From positions 4,774,001 to 4,838,000 of the forward strand of contig NZ_CP012996.1 in NCBI RefSeq assembly GCF_001412655.1: 64,000 nucleotides of DNA, in the 5' to 3' direction. The notes below the pieces were generated by a model, which saw only the letters and a list, made by a program, of their open reading frames with translations, searched no databases and was not told the DNA's origin. Shown here one piece after another: positions 62,912 through 64,000 of the stretch. How positions within the stretch are numbered: position 1 is the stretch's first letter; each line of letters begins with the position of its first letter. The DNA is from Pedobacter sp. PACM 27299. GTDB lineage: Bacteria > Bacteroidota > Bacteroidia > Sphingobacteriales > Sphingobacteriaceae. Position numbers and translations under genes: made by a program.

Positions 62912-64000
62912 ATGGCAGGTAATACATTCGGACAATTATTTCGCATCAGCACTTTTGGCGAATCACATGGTGCAGCTATTGGTGTTATTTTAGATGGCTG
63001 TCCGGCACAATTGCCCATAGATCTGGATTTTATTCAGTCGGAACTGGATAAACGCAGACCCGGACAATCGAAAATTACCACACAAAGGAAAGAAAGCGAT
63101 ACCGTTCAAATTCTTTCCGGCGTATTTGAAGGTAAGAGTACTGGAACTCCTATTGCAATGTTGATTCCAAATGAAGACCAGCGCAGTAAAGACTATAGTC
63201 ACAATACCGATGTTTACCGTCCTTCTCATGCAGATTATACTTATGATGCAAAATATGGTATCCGCGATCACCGTGGTGGTGGCCGTTCCTCTGCAAGAGA
63301 AACTGCTGCACGCGTAGCTGCGGGTGCGATTGCCAAGTTACTTTTAAAGCACCATGGCATTGAAATCTTTGCTCATGTATCTGCGGTAGGCAAAATTAAT
63401 GCACCAAATCTGGAAGCTTCTTTAACTGTAGATCAGTTATTGGAGATCAGAGAAGAAAACATCGTACGTTGCGCAGATCCGGCTACGGCAAAGGAAATGA
63501 TCGAGTGTATTGATGGTATTAGAAAAGATGGAGATACTATTGGTGGAAAAGTAAGTTGTATCATCAGAAACTGTCCTGTTGGCTTAGGCGAGCCTGTTTT
63601 TGATAAATTACATGCAGAGCTTGGAAAAGCAATGCTGAGCATCAATGCGGTACATGGCTTTGAATATGGTTCAGGATTCAGCGGAAGCGAAATGAGGGGA
63701 TCAGAACACAATGATATCTTCCTTGTTGGAAAAGATCAGCCTAAAACACTAACCAACTTCTCTGGAGGAATTCAGGGAGGTATTGCTAATGGCATGGAAA
63801 TCGACTTTACAGTTGCCTTTAAGCCTGTAGCAACGATTATGCACAACCAACAGACCATTAATGCAGCGGGTGAAGCCGCAGAAATTAAAGGGAAAGGTCG
63901 TCATGATCCATGTGTGGTACCTCGTGCAGTCGTGATTGTAGAAGCAATGGCAGCTTTGGTATTAGCAGATCAGCTTCTTAGAAATAAGAGCAGCAAATTG
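62912..64000 (+). CDS. aroC: Chorismate synthase (3' end outside window)
   Basis: The open frame from ATG 62912 runs to the window edge (363 codons) with no stop. Motifs of AroC are clear: [69 protein letters not shown] and [12 protein letters not shown], plus [17 protein letters not shown] near the end. The length is close to the usual 360-odd residues, so only a few codons are missing. It converts EPSP to chorismate with reduced FMN. It follows aroA by 24 bases and is the fourth gene of the operon. Confidence 0.97.
   Translation, partial: MAGNTFGQLFRISTFGESHGAAIGVILDGCPAQLPIDLDFIQSELDKRRPGQSKITTQRKESDTVQILSGVFEGKSTGTPIAMLIPNEDQRSKDYSHNTDVYRPSHADYTYDAKYGIRDHRGGGRSSARETAARVAAGAIAKLLLKHHGIEIFAHVSAVGKINAPNLEASLTVDQLLEIREENIVRCADPATAKEMIECIDGIRKDGDTIGGKVSCIIRNCPVGLGEPVFDKLHAELGKAMLSINAVHGFEYGSGFSGSEMRGSEHNDIFLVGKDQPKTLTNFSGGIQGGIANGMEIDFTVAFKPVATIMHNQQTINAAGEAAEIKGKGRHDPCVVPRAVVIVEAMAALVLADQLLRNKSSKL

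Noticed and set aside
1..64000. CRISPR array, rRNA operon, intact insertion sequence or prophage
   Set aside because: Reading the whole window I saw no regularly spaced repeats, no rRNA-like stretches, and no transposase or integrase. This was by eye and could miss a very short or diverged element.

Overview
The window comes from a member of the Bacteroidota, most likely a Pedobacter-like Sphingobacteriaceae species. The evidence is a SusC/SusD polysaccharide-utilisation locus, many Bacteroidota-type lipoproteins and signal peptides ending in AQ, promoters of the form TTTG-N19/20-TAnnTTTG, paired RHS-family proteins of the Bacteroidota kind, and a fused DAHP synthase/chorismate mutase. The species assignment is inference.

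Layout. 1-3.6 kb: the end of a carbohydrate operon (GH3 glycosidase cut by the window edge, plus a six-hairpin glycosidase-like protein). 3.7-6.3 kb: an SPFH-like lipoprotein with a tiny membrane protein, and a secreted alpha/beta hydrolase. 6.5-23.5 kb: one PUL read leftwards (FAD oxidoreductase, SusC, SusD, two large paralogous secreted proteins of unrecognised family, a DUF4886 SGNH-like protein, a sodium:solute symporter), with a divergent LacI regulator and a tandem palindromic operator between them. 23.6-30.8 kb: small accessory genes (lipoprotein, NTF2-like proteins, Crp-like regulator, methyltransferase, GDSL hydrolase) and a hipBA toxin-antitoxin module with three candidate operators. 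30.9-34.2 kb: a TonB siderophore receptor with a ThuA-like partner. 34.3-42.9 kb: a visibly AT-rich accessory block with a decayed acyltransferase, a frameshifted RHS partner protein, an RHS protein ending in a zinc-metallopeptidase-like domain, and a downstream lipoprotein that could be its immunity protein. 43-52.3 kb: signalling genes (hybrid histidine kinase, thioredoxin-like protein, beta-propeller sensor, membrane-bound winged-helix regulator, LytS/LytTR pair, CPBP protease). 52.4-53.9 kb: a short island between a tRNA(CAU) and a 24-bp copy of part of that tRNA, carrying a DUF1016 nuclease gene broken by one stop codon. 53.9-57.8 kb: housekeeping genes (HAD phosphatase, DUF962, catalase, proline dehydrogenase). 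57.9-64 kb: aromatic amino-acid biosynthesis (S4 protein-aroB; then pheA-aroG/Q-aroA-aroC).

The strongest regulatory discovery is in front of pheA: a canonical promoter, a 20-codon leader peptide with eight aromatic codons, and three mutually exclusive pairing segments ending in a U-tract terminator. This is a complete ribosome-mediated attenuator for the aromatic operon, readable directly from the sequence. Other items worth following are the RHS/metallopeptidase cassette, the PUL with no recognised glycoside hydrolase, the HipB operator triplet and the tRNA-associated direct repeat.
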